From Takakia lepidozioides (Eukaryota > Streptophyta > Takakiopsida > Takakiales > Takakiaceae), in assembly GCA_030704615.1 (NCBI GenBank), contig CM060733.1:19344001-19408000 (forward strand): a stretch of 64,000 nucleotides of DNA, written 5' to 3'. A program made the translations under genes and the position numbers. The notes beneath the pieces were generated by a model. That model did no database searches. It was not told the origin of the DNA and worked only from the letters and a program-made list of their open reading frames with translations. Of this stretch, positions 11,388 through 22,172 are shown piece by piece; position 1 is the stretch's first letter; each line of letters starts with the position of its first letter.

Positions 11388-13145
11388 GTGACAGACGCGG
11401 TCTCTTACGATGTCCTCGTTGGTGGGGCAGTGTTATATCCCATGGGCTTCACCTTGGAATTTTGGGAGGAGTCAGCATCTTATAGGCCTGGATGGCAGTC
11501 AGGGGATGGTCGTCGTGCACAGCTCCCCGTGACATTCATTGGGGGTATTGCGGCTGCCCAGCGGGGCAAGATGCCAACACTAGTCGTCTTTACAGCTGCA
11601 GTTAGTTGGCCTAAAGAGTTGCTGGAAGGCAATGCCCATGCAGAGGATGTGCCACCTTCAGCAGAGCAGGATGACATGCATGGTATGGCGGAGTTGCCTG
11701 CCATGGTTGCTCACACTCCATTGTGGGGTACGAGCAAGGATTTGCAGCAGGCTGCTGATGGACGGGTGCAACAAGCCTGGGTAGAGGCCTTCGTACCGTC
11801 AGGAGAAGAGGAGAGTGCGGTGATTGCACCAGGACCACCTCAATTGTCGCCATTGGATACCATACCTCTTGTGTGGCAGTGCCCGGATGAAGACATATGC
11901 CTTCTGGACTTGTTTGGCGGGATCAGCACTGGATTGGCTGTAGTGCTGCAGGCATGTGTACGAGTTCGACGTTATCTGTATGTGGAGAGGGATGAGACTG
12001 CACGACGCGTCTCACTACGCCATGTTGCTCAGTTGGTACAGCAGTACCCTGATTTGTTGCCAGTGTCTGCAGTTCGTGGATACCAACAAGCCTTGCCAGC
12101 AGACATTTCGTTGCTGGGGGCGTAGGATTTGGAGCAGGTTGGCTCCATTGATCTGGTAGTGGCAGGTTGGCCCTGCCAAGGGCATTCATCAGCCGGGCAT
12201 GGCAATGGATTGCGAGACTCGAGGACGGGTCTGTTTTGGGAGATGATGCGGGTTTTGCACCACTTGCAGCTTCATCAAGTTGTATCTCCAGCATACATCT
12301 TGGAGAATGTGCCACTGATGGGTGATTCTCGGGCCAGGGTGATGGCCAGTGTGCATCAAGTCCAGTCGTGGCTTGGGTCAGCAGTGTTGCTGGATGCAGC
12401 TGCAGTAGGGTCACGGGCTCATCGTCCACGGCTATGGTGGACTAACTTGATGCCACCCGCACTGCTCAAGCGTGCATTTGATGGGGTGCAGCGGCCAGCA
12501 CACCTCACAGTGGATAGCATTTTGGACACAGGGAGGCAGTCTCAACGTGTGAGACACGCTGACCGTTCGCCTTTGGCAGTGGTCAACAGGGTGGGTCAAC
12601 CACGAGCAGCATTACCTACACTGCTCAGCTTCTCAGGATCTCATGCTTTTCGGGATGGTGGACCTGGCCTCTTGTGGGATAGCCAGTTGCAACAATTAGT
12701 GGAGCCCAATGCTGACGAGCGCGAGCGGGCGATGGGTTTTACCACTAGTACCACGGCGGTGCCATTTCTTTCTGAGGCATCACGTCGTCAGGTGTTGGGG
12801 CAAGCAATGGATCTCAATTGCTTGACCTGGATTATCAGCTTGGCTATGGCTGAGCAGCGCCGAGTACGGAGTACACTTCCCTTCATGGTCTCCCTGCCTA
12901 CCGAGACGGTACAGGCAGCGAGTGGGGGCGAGCAGGTGAGGACCATGAGGTGCAGGCCGCATCCATGGCACACGTGGGAGGTGCTCGAGGTTCAGAATGA
13001 GTTGGCAGCCAAGGCGGCGGTGATGGATCAGGTTGGGGAATTTTCTCGGGTTGAGGAGGTCCTCAAGAATGGAATGATGGGGCAGGGTGAGACATTGTCA
13101 CTGATAGAGGAGGCAGTGGTCACTGCTCAAGAGGTTGCAGCATAG
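11388..13145 (+). pseudogene. Protease end and C5 DNA cytosine methyltransferase, element 1
   Basis: In frame with gag. After a spacer, a DNA methyltransferase domain starts near 11895. Motif I is LLDLFGGISTGL, with the next strand acidic (YVERDE). Motif IV VVAGWPCQGHS (near 12160) carries the catalytic Cys. Motif VI is YILENVPLMGD, motif VIII RAHRPRLWW, motif IX DERERAMGF and motif X RRQVLGQAMDLN. Motif order is the normal one, not the permuted DRM order. The fold and spacing look closest to Dnmt3-type enzymes, although Dnmt3 has PCN where this has PCQ. A TAG at 12123-12125 (CAG in element 2) separates motif I from motif IV. It ends at the TAG at 13143-13145, which both copies share. Confidence 0.88.
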
Positions 13146-13151
13146 CAACCA
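13143..13151 (+). promoter_or_regulatory. Leaky UAG context between methyltransferase and RT
   Basis: TAG CAA CCA. The six bases after the stop fit CAR-YYA, the tobamovirus-type readthrough context. The frame stays open in the same phase toward RT. Element 2 has the same nine bases at 46390-46398 (complement). Readthrough would make a minority of full Gag-Pol, replacing the frameshift used by many relatives. Confidence 0.65.
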
Positions 13152-16100
13152 CGGGACGCGTCTTCTACCTCTAAGCCTGTTGGACTCAAGGTTGCAGTCA
13201 CGGAGGACAACTGGGAGCCTGATGTTGGACCTATAGTCACTGGAGGATAGAGACGACGTATACGGCGGTTCTTGAGGGCTTACAGGAACTGCTTTGCCTT
13301 CAATTTGAAGGACTTAAGAGCACTGAAGGGTCAAGAGATTCGCATTGAATTGGCTACTGACACGCCAATCTTTCGGAGACCCTATAGATACAGTGACATG
13401 GAGAGGTCCTTGATTCAGATGAGAACTCAGGACCTTTGGGAGGCTGGTTTGGTGGAGCTATCTGGGGGAGAGTATGCTTCAACCATAGTGATGCCAGCCA
13501 AGAAGGATGTCTATGGCAATTGGACGGAGAGACGTATGTGCGGTGATTACCGGCCTGTAAATCGTCAGACCAAGTCCGATAGGTATGTTATGCCGACACC
13601 AGAGGAGATCTTTGATGTCATTGGGCATGTCAAGGTCTTTAGCACTTTGGATTTACGATCCAGATATCACCAGTTGCCAATCAAGGAGGTGGATAAGCAG
13701 AAGACGACATTCTGGGGGATCAATGAGCACGGGAAGGATTGCCTATACCAGTGGCGGTTCTTACCATTTGGGCTTAAAAACGCTCCTGCAGAGTTTCAAA
13801 GAGTCATGGACATGATTCTAGCAGGGGTGGAGTTTGCTCGGTGCTACATAGATGATATCATCATCTTTAGTGCTACGGTGGAGGAGCATGAGAAACACCT
13901 TCAGGTGGTATTTGAGCGCTTGAGGGCGCACAAATTGAAGTTACATTCGGGAAAGTGCAAGTTTTTCCACAACCAGATTGAGTATCTGGGTCACATGATA
14001 TATCCTGGAGGATTGGGGGTACAGCAGACTAAGGTAGAGTCCATTGCACATTTTCCACGCCCCATGGATGTGAGCCGAGTTCGAGCTTTCATGGGGTTAG
14101 CAAACTATTATAGACGGTTTGTCAAGGGATTTAGTGCCATTGCAAAGGCTCTAACCAAGCTAACCAAGGTGGATCAGGAGTGGCAGTGGGAAGATGAGTA
14201 AGAACGAGCTTTCCAAGAGCTCAAGGCGAGGTTGACCTCGGTGCCCATCTTGAGACGACCTATCAGGGGGCAACCTTTTCAGCTGCATACAGATTGGAGC
14301 ATGCTAGGGCTTGGAGCGGTGCTCACACAGGAGGACGATGAGGGAAGATAGTTCGTAGTGGCTTATGCTAGTCGCTCGAACAACGCTGCAGAGGCTAAGT
14401 ATAGCTCATATGAGGGAGAGTGCTTAGCTGTAGTGTGGGCCGTGGCACACTTCAGGTGCTATCTACATGGCAATCTCTTCACCCTTGTCACGGATCACCA
14501 GCCACTCAAGTGGTTGATGGAGTCAGACAAGCTTACATGGAAGCTTGCACGGTGGGCACTCATACTTCAAGAGTATGACTTTCAGGTTGTGCATCGACCA
14601 GGTTTGGTCAATTGCAATGCAGATGGGTTGAGTCGCAATCCATGCACGAGCCAGCAGGATGACACTGGAGCTCGGTGGCATGGTGAGACGGATGAGGAGA
14701 TGGTGCCCGGATGGCATGCATCTGTATTTCTGTGTATCTTGGCATCGAAAGGCCAGGTTGGACCTGCAACAGGGATGACTGTAGATCAAGTGTCTGAGGA
14801 CCCTGAGGCCAGCAATGAGCAAGGTGGCGCCAAAGATATACATGAGGATTCAGCTGTGTTGGACTATCTCCGCACTGGAGACACAACAGCCACTGTGACT
14901 GCCAAGAAGAGGGATCAGATCCTACAACGAGCCAAGAGGTTCAAGTGGGAGGGGACACACCTGCTCCGAGTGTGGGAGGATGGTCGAGTGAGGATTGTGC
15001 CTCACCCAACACAGCGGGCATGGTTAGTGCGGCATGCCCATGAGGAGTTGGGGCATTTTGGGGTGCGACGCACTCATAGTCTACTGCAGGGGCAGTATTG
15101 GTGGTGTGGTATGCACACAAAGGTGCAACAATTTGTGGCTAGGTGCAAGGTATGTGATAGGGTGCGTGCTTCATTCAACGCCCCTACTCCACAATTGCAC
15201 CCTCTTCCGATCATGGGATTGGGCTACAGGTGGAGTCTTGACTTCGCAGGGCCGTTGCCACTGACCATGCGCCACAACAAGTACGTGTTGATGATGGTGG
15301 AGCACTTCTCCAAGTGGATTGAGTTGGTTCTATTTCCGGATAAGGCTAGTGAGGGAGCTGCGTATGCATTCTTGGATTGTGTGCTTAGCCGATTCGGTGC
15401 TCTAGCTGAGGTACTCACGGACGAAGGGAGAGAGTTATTGGGGGAGTTTCAGGCTGTGTGTGACAAGGCCTTGATAGACCACCACACCACTTCTCGGGAT
15501 CATCCTGAGGCCGATGGCTTGGCAGAGAGAGTTGTTCAGACAGTAAATAGAGGTTTGCGCAAGTATGGCTTGCAGAAGGGACACCTAGGAGATTGGGACC
15601 TTCAGTTACCCTGGTTAGCCATGGGCTACAGGTTCAGCAAGCAAGCACCACTTGCCTCATTCTCACCATACTTTCTTCTCTTTGGCCGAGAGCCGGATTT
15701 GCCTACATCCATTCGTAGAGAAGCTGCTACAGTTCTTAACCTTGACGATCCGGACGTGTGGGCACGTGCATGTGATCAGCGTGCAGAGTTGTTCAAGAAA
15801 GTCATGCCCATGGCTTTCGAGAACCTTGCCATTGCACAACATCGTGATACGTTGAGGTATGCTACCATACGTGGTGGGGGCTATCGTCCTGGGGTTCGGA
15901 GACTCAACCCTGGTGACTATGTCTATCTGCAGCAGACTGCTCCTACGACCTTGGATGTGACTGCAAGACATGTTATTTTGAGGGTTCGAGAGGTCTTGCC
16001 CTCAAGCGTCTTGATCCTGGAGGGTCGGGATGGCATAACTTGGAAGGACCATGTGCGTAATTGTGCGCCATGTCACCTTCCAAATGTCGATGGCAGGATT

Positions 16101-16280
16101 GACCCAAACCTGGCAGTGGTGCCCGCAAGTTTGAGGTGCATGTTGTGTGGGTCTGCTAGAGGGGCAGCAACCATGCTGGTGTGTGATCGATGCTCTAGAG
16201 GTTGGCATATGGGATGCTTGACTCCACCTCTTGAGATGGTTCCTGATGGGAATTGGTTATGTCCGCATTGCATTGGATAG
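13146..16280 (+). pseudogene. pol: RT, RNase H, integrase and PHD finger, element 1
   Basis: The frame continues from the UAG. RT: MCGDYRPVNRQT, LDLRSRYHQL, FGLKNAPAEFQRVM and catalytic CYIDDIIIFS near 13845. RNase H: FQLHTDWSMLGLGAVL, SSYEGECLAVVWA, VTDHQPLKWLM. Integrase: HHCC zinc site near 15030-15150 (HAHEELGHF, CKVCDRV), then the DDE core with SLDFAGPL, LTDEGRELLGEF and HPEADGLAERVVQ. A C-terminal PHD finger (16138-16277) reads CMLCG, LVCDRC, GWHMGC, WLCPHC, the C4HC3 pattern. In-frame stops lie at 13248-13250, 14199-14201 and 14349-14351; element 2 reads through all three. PHD fingers bind histone tails, so this one may steer integration as chromodomains do in chromoviruses. Confidence 0.9.
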
Positions 16281-16526
16281 TGGGAGTGGATACAACCATG
16301 GAAGGCTAACAAGAAATGCAAGGCCAAGCTACTAGGAGACCTTGAACACACGAGATCCTGGCTCAAGTTCACAGATTGCAAGACGGCGACTAACGATGGG
16401 GCTACTCTTGTACCCGGCCTCTTGGTCTATAGAGTTTGAGTACAATAGGGACAGTGATAGAGGACTTAGTACGGTTGTGGCTATTACATCTTGTAGCTAT
16501 CTGGAGTTAGAGGGACCTATCCACCA

Positions 16527-16538
16527 GCTAGGGGGGCG
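16527..16538 (+). promoter_or_regulatory. Polypurine tract of element 1
   Basis: The run GCTAGGGGGGCG precedes the B block directly. Element 2 has the same run at 43004-43015 (complement). A plus-strand primer made here would start synthesis at the first base of B, not of A. Confidence 0.7.
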
Positions 16539-16625
16539 ATTGTGGCAGACTACTTTATTGTGCATATATGTGTGGTGTAGTTTGGACAGCGATGTAGTTG
16601 TGTAGCGATATGTATGCGCACGACA
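16539..16625 (+). repeat. B block of element 1
   Basis: It starts ATTGTGGCAGAC and ends GCGCACGACA. It matches 2246-2332 (minus), 42470-42556 (minus) and 42917-43003 (minus). It is followed at once by the target duplication CATT. No A block follows, unlike element 2. Confidence 0.88.
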
Positions 16626-16990
16626 CATTACCTATTGGGAAGGAAGTTTATGTTTTATGTGGATCATCAAGCTTTGATTTATCTAGTGAACAAGCCTTTG
16701 ATAAGTGGCAAGATAGCAAGATGGATGATAATCTTGCACGAGTTTGAATTCGAAGTTGTTTACAAGCCTGGCCGTTTGCATCTTGTGGCAGATCACTTGT
16801 CACGGCTATCAACAGGAGAGGCCGCCACGGGAGTAGACGACCAGCTACCTGATACGAGTTTATTTGCAGTGGAGGTGCAGGGAAGTGCAGATGATTGGTT
16901 AGATTGGCAGTGGCCAATCAAATACTACCTTACTTATGGTTAGTGCCCACCCCGTTATGGGAAGGAGCAAAGGAAAAGAATAGCTATCAA
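16626..16990 (+). pseudogene. RNase H continuation of the older Gypsy element
   Basis: The frame reads HYLLGRKFMFYVDHQALIYL, then NKPLISGKIARWMIILHEFE and VADHLSRLS, the C-terminal half of Gypsy RNase H and its connection. The first codons continue the frame lost at 2686 on the minus strand (...VKKFRH). It fades near 16990, where an oppositely oriented gag fragment begins, so a second rearrangement lies there. Confidence 0.85.
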
Positions 16991-16993
16991 GGC

Positions 16994-19185
16994 TTACTTT
17001 TTCAAGATTTCTTCCAGTCTTTTCTCATAGTTGTCCCTCTTCAACTTTTCCTTCTTTTTGCTCTTCCTTTTGAGCTCTTGCTCTTCTTCCTCATCTGACT
17101 CATCTTCAGAATCCTCATCATCTCTTTTATTTCTCCTGAGCATTCCCAATTGCTCAATTCTATTGGTTGTTTCGAATGCCTCTTCCACTTTATTATGGGG
17201 TAGCATATCCAATTTCTTTTGTAATGCAGGTCTTAGTCCACTCACAAACCAGGTCTTCTGTAATCCTGGTGCTGGTACAGCAACCAACTTTTCCATCATT
17301 AACTCCATCTTTTCCATGTATTCTTCAACAGTTTCATGCTTCTTTTGCCTTAACTGTTGAAAACTCCCATACACTTCATCCTCAGTTTTGCTTGTCCTGA
17401 ACCTATTTCGGAATGCCCGTACTAAGGCCATTCCAGGTTAGGAAATGATTATTAGAAAACCTTGCATACCATTTACTTGCTTCTTGATAAGTGAACAAGG
17501 AAACAGTCTCATCTTGGCATCATCGCCATTCTCATTGTTCACAATACACATATGCTCAAATTGGCTGATGTGTACATCATGATCCCCTTTTCCTGCATAT
17601 ATTGGAAAAGGTGGTTTTGCCCGTGTTGGAGGTACCGCCATCTGTGACCTTACACCCTGCCCACTGACAGGTGCTGGTCCTCCTGTTGGTGCTGGTCCTT
17701 GAGGACCTGCTGTTGTAGTGGTGGAACTCCCACCAAGTGTTGGCCCCTGAGCACTCCCTGCTACTGGCCCCTCTATACTTATAGTATCCCCAGCTCCAGT
17801 TGCACTACTTCCCACACTCCCTGTCCCCCCAAAGCTAGATCCAAGCTGCCACCTGATCCCCCTGAGCCGACACCTTTGTTGGCCTGTGATTCAAGTGCTC
17901 CACTCTAGGTCCAACAGGTTGGGATGTCATGGTTGTAGTCTCAACCTCAACTGTTGGGTCTACTTCTTCATACTCTTCATCTTCCAAATTCTTCTCTCTG
18001 TTTTTATCTTCCAAGTTCTTCTCTTGGATTTCCTCTTCCTCACTCATATAACTCATCTGAAGTGGTGTTGAAGAGTCTGAACTCTCCGTTGGCTCTTCCA
18101 CATCTTCCTCTCCTTCTTCGTCTCATGATTCAGAAACTGGAGTTCCTGCTTTTGGTGTCCCATGCCAACTCTGATCAAAGATTTCTGTCAAATCTTTAAT
18201 CCAGGGATGTACCTCAGATCTTTCCCCTCGTGGCTGATCTTCTTCCTGTATCAAATCCCTTAATCTTTCTTGTAAAGAATATGAAGGAGTGGCATCCAAC
18301 TCTGGTTCTTCCGGTATGGATGATGTACTCTCTGGTCTTAATGGTGTGAGAGGTCCAGATGATTCCCCTATGTCTATTCTTCTCTCCCAAAGATATGGAT
18401 AATTAGCTTTCAAATAACATTCTCTTTTTGCTGAATATTTGTGAAGTCTAGCTTCTCTTTCATCACTCATGTCCCATGTCTTTCATATCTTTAATGAGGC
18501 AATAACCAAAACTCTCTTCTGTAGTATCTCTCGTATATGCCTGGATTTCTCTCAAGTTTTAATGCACCCTTGGCTATACTAGAAGTCTCCGTTACCATAT
18601 AACCATATGGCAAGCACGTCTGGAAAGCTGTTCTTGGTGTGAGTTTGATCCACAGGATATCCTTAGGAATCCAATTCTTTACCAGTACAAGTTCTTCATG
18701 CATGTGAGTGTAAACATTCACTTTCCGTTCCTCCCAGCTTTCAAACTCCACTCGTTTAATGGATAGCAATGATATCACAAAACCAGAGTTGGTAACCAAC
18801 TTGCTCTCCCTCTACAGGCCACCTGATAAATCTTTATCACTCCCTTCTCCAGACCCTACTCAGAATCAGCATCATGCACTCTCTTAAGAATGTTTTCTTT
18901 GCAACCATCTGGCAATTCCAAGAACCTCTGAAAGAATTGTTTGGACAATCTTTCTTTCTCAGTTCCACAGGGAATTTGATTCATATCAAATTCTTTGATT
19001 CTCTAACCACCATGATCCCACCAGATGCCTGTCACATCTGGTTGTTCTCGACTCAGTTCCCCAGTATGGTCGCCAAATGTCGAGCGGCTTTTACTCACCC
19101 ATCCCTTCCCTATCTGAGGAGGAAATTCCAAGATAGAAGAGTTGGATATCTCTAAGCACTCTGCCCGCGCAGAACAATCAGTCAT
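16994..19185 (-). pseudogene. Decayed gag region of another Gypsy element
   Basis: Minus-strand pieces, in order from 19185 down: EFDMNQIPCG and FFQRFLELPDGCKENILKRV; an acidic block (18101-17835); PPFPIYAGKGDHDVHISQFE (17815-17438); and the conserved Gag core at 17431-16994 (GSFQQLRQKKHETVEEYMEK, LQKTWFVSGLRPALQKKL), ending in a Lys/Glu-rich tail. Several TAG stops and frameshifts separate them. A primer site lies at 19058-19075. It is a dead 5' half without pol on this side. Confidence 0.75.
19058..19075 (-). promoter_or_regulatory. tRNA-type primer-binding site
   Basis: On the minus strand TGGCGACCATACTGGGGA follows a likely LTR end (...GCTCGACA). It begins TGG, as expected for pairing to a CCA-ended tRNA, in contrast to the primer sites of elements 1 and 2. 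The LTR would extend from about 19078 to higher coordinates; its far end is not found. Confidence 0.55.
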
Positions 19186-19707
19186 GACCTACAGCTAGTG
19201 TATCATGAAGGTACTTCCTATTTGTATTCCTTCTCACATTCATATTAGCAAGTTACCTTACTGTCTATGTTTAAGTATCAGATTGCTTCAGCAATCTACC
19301 AGGTTCCAATCACTCATCCATTCATTCCACAGCTTCATTCAAGTCTCTCTACACAGTGTGAGTATGAAATATGTATCAGATTAATATCTATCAAGTATCA
19401 GGCCGAAGCCATGGTGTCTCTAGTCTGCTCTACAGTACAACTCTACAGCTTGCATGAATGAAGCATCAACAGTTCGTTTCTCCTCCTCCACTGCGCTCTC
19501 CATCCCTCAGCTCCAGATCGTTCTTCTCCTCCCCGATGACCAAATCGTGATTCCCAAGAAGTGTCTCTCCCTGTTGCTACTCTGTCTATTCTACCTGCAA
19601 GCTGTTCTAACTGCCTAACTAACCAACTGTCATCCAGACAGAATGCACGTTTCCTCTGCAGATGTCGTTCCCACACAGTCGTTCCTTGCCGCTAATAACC
19701 GTTCCCT

Positions 19708-19812
19708 GTGAATGCTGTGATGGGCTGTGCCAAACTGTGTCGGGCTGTGACTGGCTGTGTTGGGCTGTGTCAGACTGTGAGAGACTGTGATGGGCTGTGA
19801 TAGGCTGTGTAT
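19708..19812. repeat. GGCTGTG minisatellite
   Basis: The word GGCTGTG or a one-base variant recurs about every 10-15 bases. It is probably inside an LTR or leader of an older retrotransposon. No gene. Confidence 0.7.
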
Positions 19813-19859
19813 TCCAAGTTGCAGTCCGACCTCACCTGCATCAATGTGGAGAATCGTCA

Positions 19860-20640
19860 TATCATTTTTACTCCCCGCAAGCGTGCTCGTTTGGACAAAG
19901 ACACTAAGGCAGAATAGATAGTGGTGACATTGGTTTTGTTTAGCTTTGCTTTGATATTTGAGTCACTCTTTTGATTTATAGCTCAGAGTTTTCACTCTCC
20001 AGAAGATGGGGTTTTTCCCCATAAGGGTTTTGTCCTTCGCTCAATTTGCAGAGCAAGGTTTTCCCTTCTGAGGTTTTTTCATCCCATCTTCGTGACTTGC
20101 TCTTGATGCTTTGTCTTAGTTTTCCTGCTCACTGGAGCTCGCACCTTTGTGTGCTAGGAGGTTTTACATATGTGACGACTGGATTCCACCTACCTTGATA
20201 TTCTTTCTCAGTGATGAATGTGGATGATAAAGGGTGGATGAAGGACCGTTATGAAAAGTCGGGATGAATAGGTGCGCTGGCAGATCTATTAATAAAATTA
20301 GGATGTCTTATGTTAACAGCTAGTTTATCCCTAAGTTAGAGGATCTCTAGAAGGTCACTTGGCTACAGTCTAGGGGGGGGAAGCTTCTGTGTGAGCCTGG
20401 CCGCGTGAGCCTCTGAGCACGTGATTTGGGAGTTAGCTGCTTCTCCGGCTCTTTTGTATTGAGTGCTTGTATAAGTCTCTCCTGAATGTCCTTGTTAGTG
20501 CGTGGTGCAAGCACTGCGGCGTTGTCATTCAGTTTCCTCACACGACCTCGTCAAATGGCATGTCTTGTTTCCCTCTTGTTTCGGAAGGTCAAGATATAAC
20601 ACTATTTTAACTAATTAGATGGACTTTTGTTTGGTCCAGA
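19860..20640. other. Probable old LTR, otherwise nothing recognised
   Basis: Words such as GGGGTTTTTCCCCATAAGG and AGGTTTTCCCTTCTGAGG resemble Copia-type LTR U5 sequence. A short plus frame ending DKDTKAE precedes it. No paired LTR and no coding domain were found, so the class is a guess. Confidence 0.4.
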
Positions 20641-21116
20641 AATAATATGAGAAATATGAATAAATAAAATTTCTTATTGAAATAAAGCGATATATATATA
20701 TATGATTATTTTGGTTATTTTATGCACAATATAACCATGAACAATAATCCTCCAAACATTTTTTGGAGACAATATAAGTATGTATTGTGGTTTTAAAAGA
20801 ACATCTACTGCCAAGTTGACGTTCACGAAAAAAATGGGAGGATGCAATAAATTACACCATGATGTCAGGTCAGATATGTAAAATTTTTTGCACAAAATGG
20901 TTGCCATATCAGATGACACAAAACCAAACATAGAACAATCATGGCATGTGATGAGAGGATGACATGAAAGAATGTGTCTGCATACATTGATGATAAACAT
21001 TCATATTTTATTAGAGATTGCAACTTTGGCGTTGCAGTCAGACATAATGTAACGTCAACTGTACATCCGTTGGACTTAATGTTATCTAGCGGCTCGAAAC
21101 CATACAACGGCTTACA
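20641..21116. other. AT-rich stretch without a gene
   Basis: Contains a TATATATATATA run near 20691 and only short chance frames. Nothing else was recognised. Confidence 0.5.
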
Positions 21117-22112
21117 CTAACCCATTAATATTATAGAACCTCCTCCCAAACGGCTCGCAGTCAGGGCATGTGTTCGAAGACGCCTCCGGTTACCACAACC
21201 ACTTGCAAACGGTCTCCGCACCAGAGGAAACGGAAATACTTTCGGAGAACTCGAACCTAGTAGTAACATTATCATCCGAAATGTTACTTGGAACTCTACT
21301 TGTTGAATCTCTTGATGCCCTTGAAGCCTGCCGGGAAGCCCGCCATTCTTGCCAATCACGAAGCTCTTCTTCTTCTTTTTGAATTCACTTCTGGAATGTG
21401 ACTGGGCAAAACAATTTTTCATATGACAAATATCAGCTGAAATGTGGAACATTTGTAGAAAAAATGATAAAGTAAAAGTGCAAGTGGAAGACACTCTCAA
21501 GATCAAATTCTCCATAAACAACAAACAGTGGGATAAGTACATACCAAGGTAATTAGGTTCCTTTTGTTGTGGGATCCAAACACGAGGATCAATATATCTT
21601 CCATACCAAGCCCAATAGGCATGGTCGCGACCAATAGGCTTACGAGAACACTTGGCAGGGTTCTCGCTGATGTAATCTGCAAACGAAAGTGGAGAAACGG
21701 TTTTGAAATGTACCATTGAAGCCTTATTGGAATGTCTTGCAGAAGAACAGTGGATTCCCGCGGGCTTGGATTGACGAGGCGCCACAACATCCGAGGGAGT
21801 CATCATGTGTTTGGAGTTCGCTTTTTTTTTCTTGTCAGCCTTTTGTCCGTTGGAAAGATTTCCTGCAGATGAAGGAAATGGCTCGGGGGCTATTTTTCGC
21901 CTCTTTGGTGCAAAACACAGGGACATGCTGTGTCGATGTTGGAGCTGTTTTGCCATTGAATGACGGGAGGAGTGGAGGGGCAACAACAGACAAGCACAAA
22001 AAATTGTCCCTTGAGCACTCGACATCTTGGATGGAATGAAAACGCAACGAATGAATAATTTACCTCGACGAAACTGCATTCCAATGCAGATGTCGTTTGA
22101 CAGGAAGGTCAT
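21117..22112 (-). CDS. Unrecognised multi-exon gene, Lys-rich
   Basis: One 331-codon minus-strand frame is open, but splice signals inside suggest exons. A donor GTAAAT lies near 22065, an acceptor CAAAACAG near 21950, a donor GTATGTAC near 21545 and an acceptor ATTCCAG near 21392. The middle exon has a basic patch KRRKIAPEPFPSS and a KKKK run (possible nuclear signals), then FADYISENPAKCSRKPIG and DHAYWAWYGRYIDPRVWIP. The last exon has another KKKKK run and FVIGKNGGLPGRLQG. No family is recognised. It is the most 3' unit of the minus-strand cluster. Whether it is expressed is unknown. Confidence 0.4.
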   Translation of the reverse strand: MTFLSNDICIGMQFRRGKLFIRCVFIPSKMSSAQGTIFCACLLLPLHSSRHSMAKQLQHRHSMSLCFAPKRRKIAPEPFPSSAGNLSNGQKADKKKKANSKHMMTPSDVVAPRQSKPAGIHCSSARHSNKASMVHFKTVSPLSFADYISENPAKCSRKPIGRDHAYWAWYGRYIDPRVWIPQQKEPNYLGMYLSHCLLFMENLILRVSSTCTFTLSFFLQMFHISADICHMKNCFAQSHSRSEFKKKKKSFVIGKNGGLPGRLQGHQEIQQVEFQVTFRMIMLLLGSSSPKVFPFPLVRRPFASGCGNRRRLRTHALTASRLGGGSIILMG

Positions 22113-22172
22113 AATCTGCAGATTTTTTGACCTGGAGCGACAGATGAATATCAGACCCCAAACTAAGTGAAA

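Larger units (their letters stand above)
5475..16625 (+). mobile_element. Gypsy element 1 carrying a DNA methyltransferase and a PHD finger
   Basis: This 11.15-kb Ty3/Gypsy-type retrotransposon has the layout A repeat, leader, extra ORF, Gag-protease-methyltransferase, UAG, RT-RNase H-integrase-PHD, polypurine tract, B repeat. It starts TGTCAAG and ends CGACA. Its right flank CATT (16626-16629) matches the AATG complement at 2682-2685, showing insertion into an older Gypsy RNase H gene. From 8979 to 16280 a single frame holds throughout, with no frameshift but seven stops. One stop is shared with element 2; four of the other six are C-to-T changes. This copy cannot make its full polyprotein. 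It lacks the second A and second B found at the 3' end of element 2. Confidence 0.92.
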
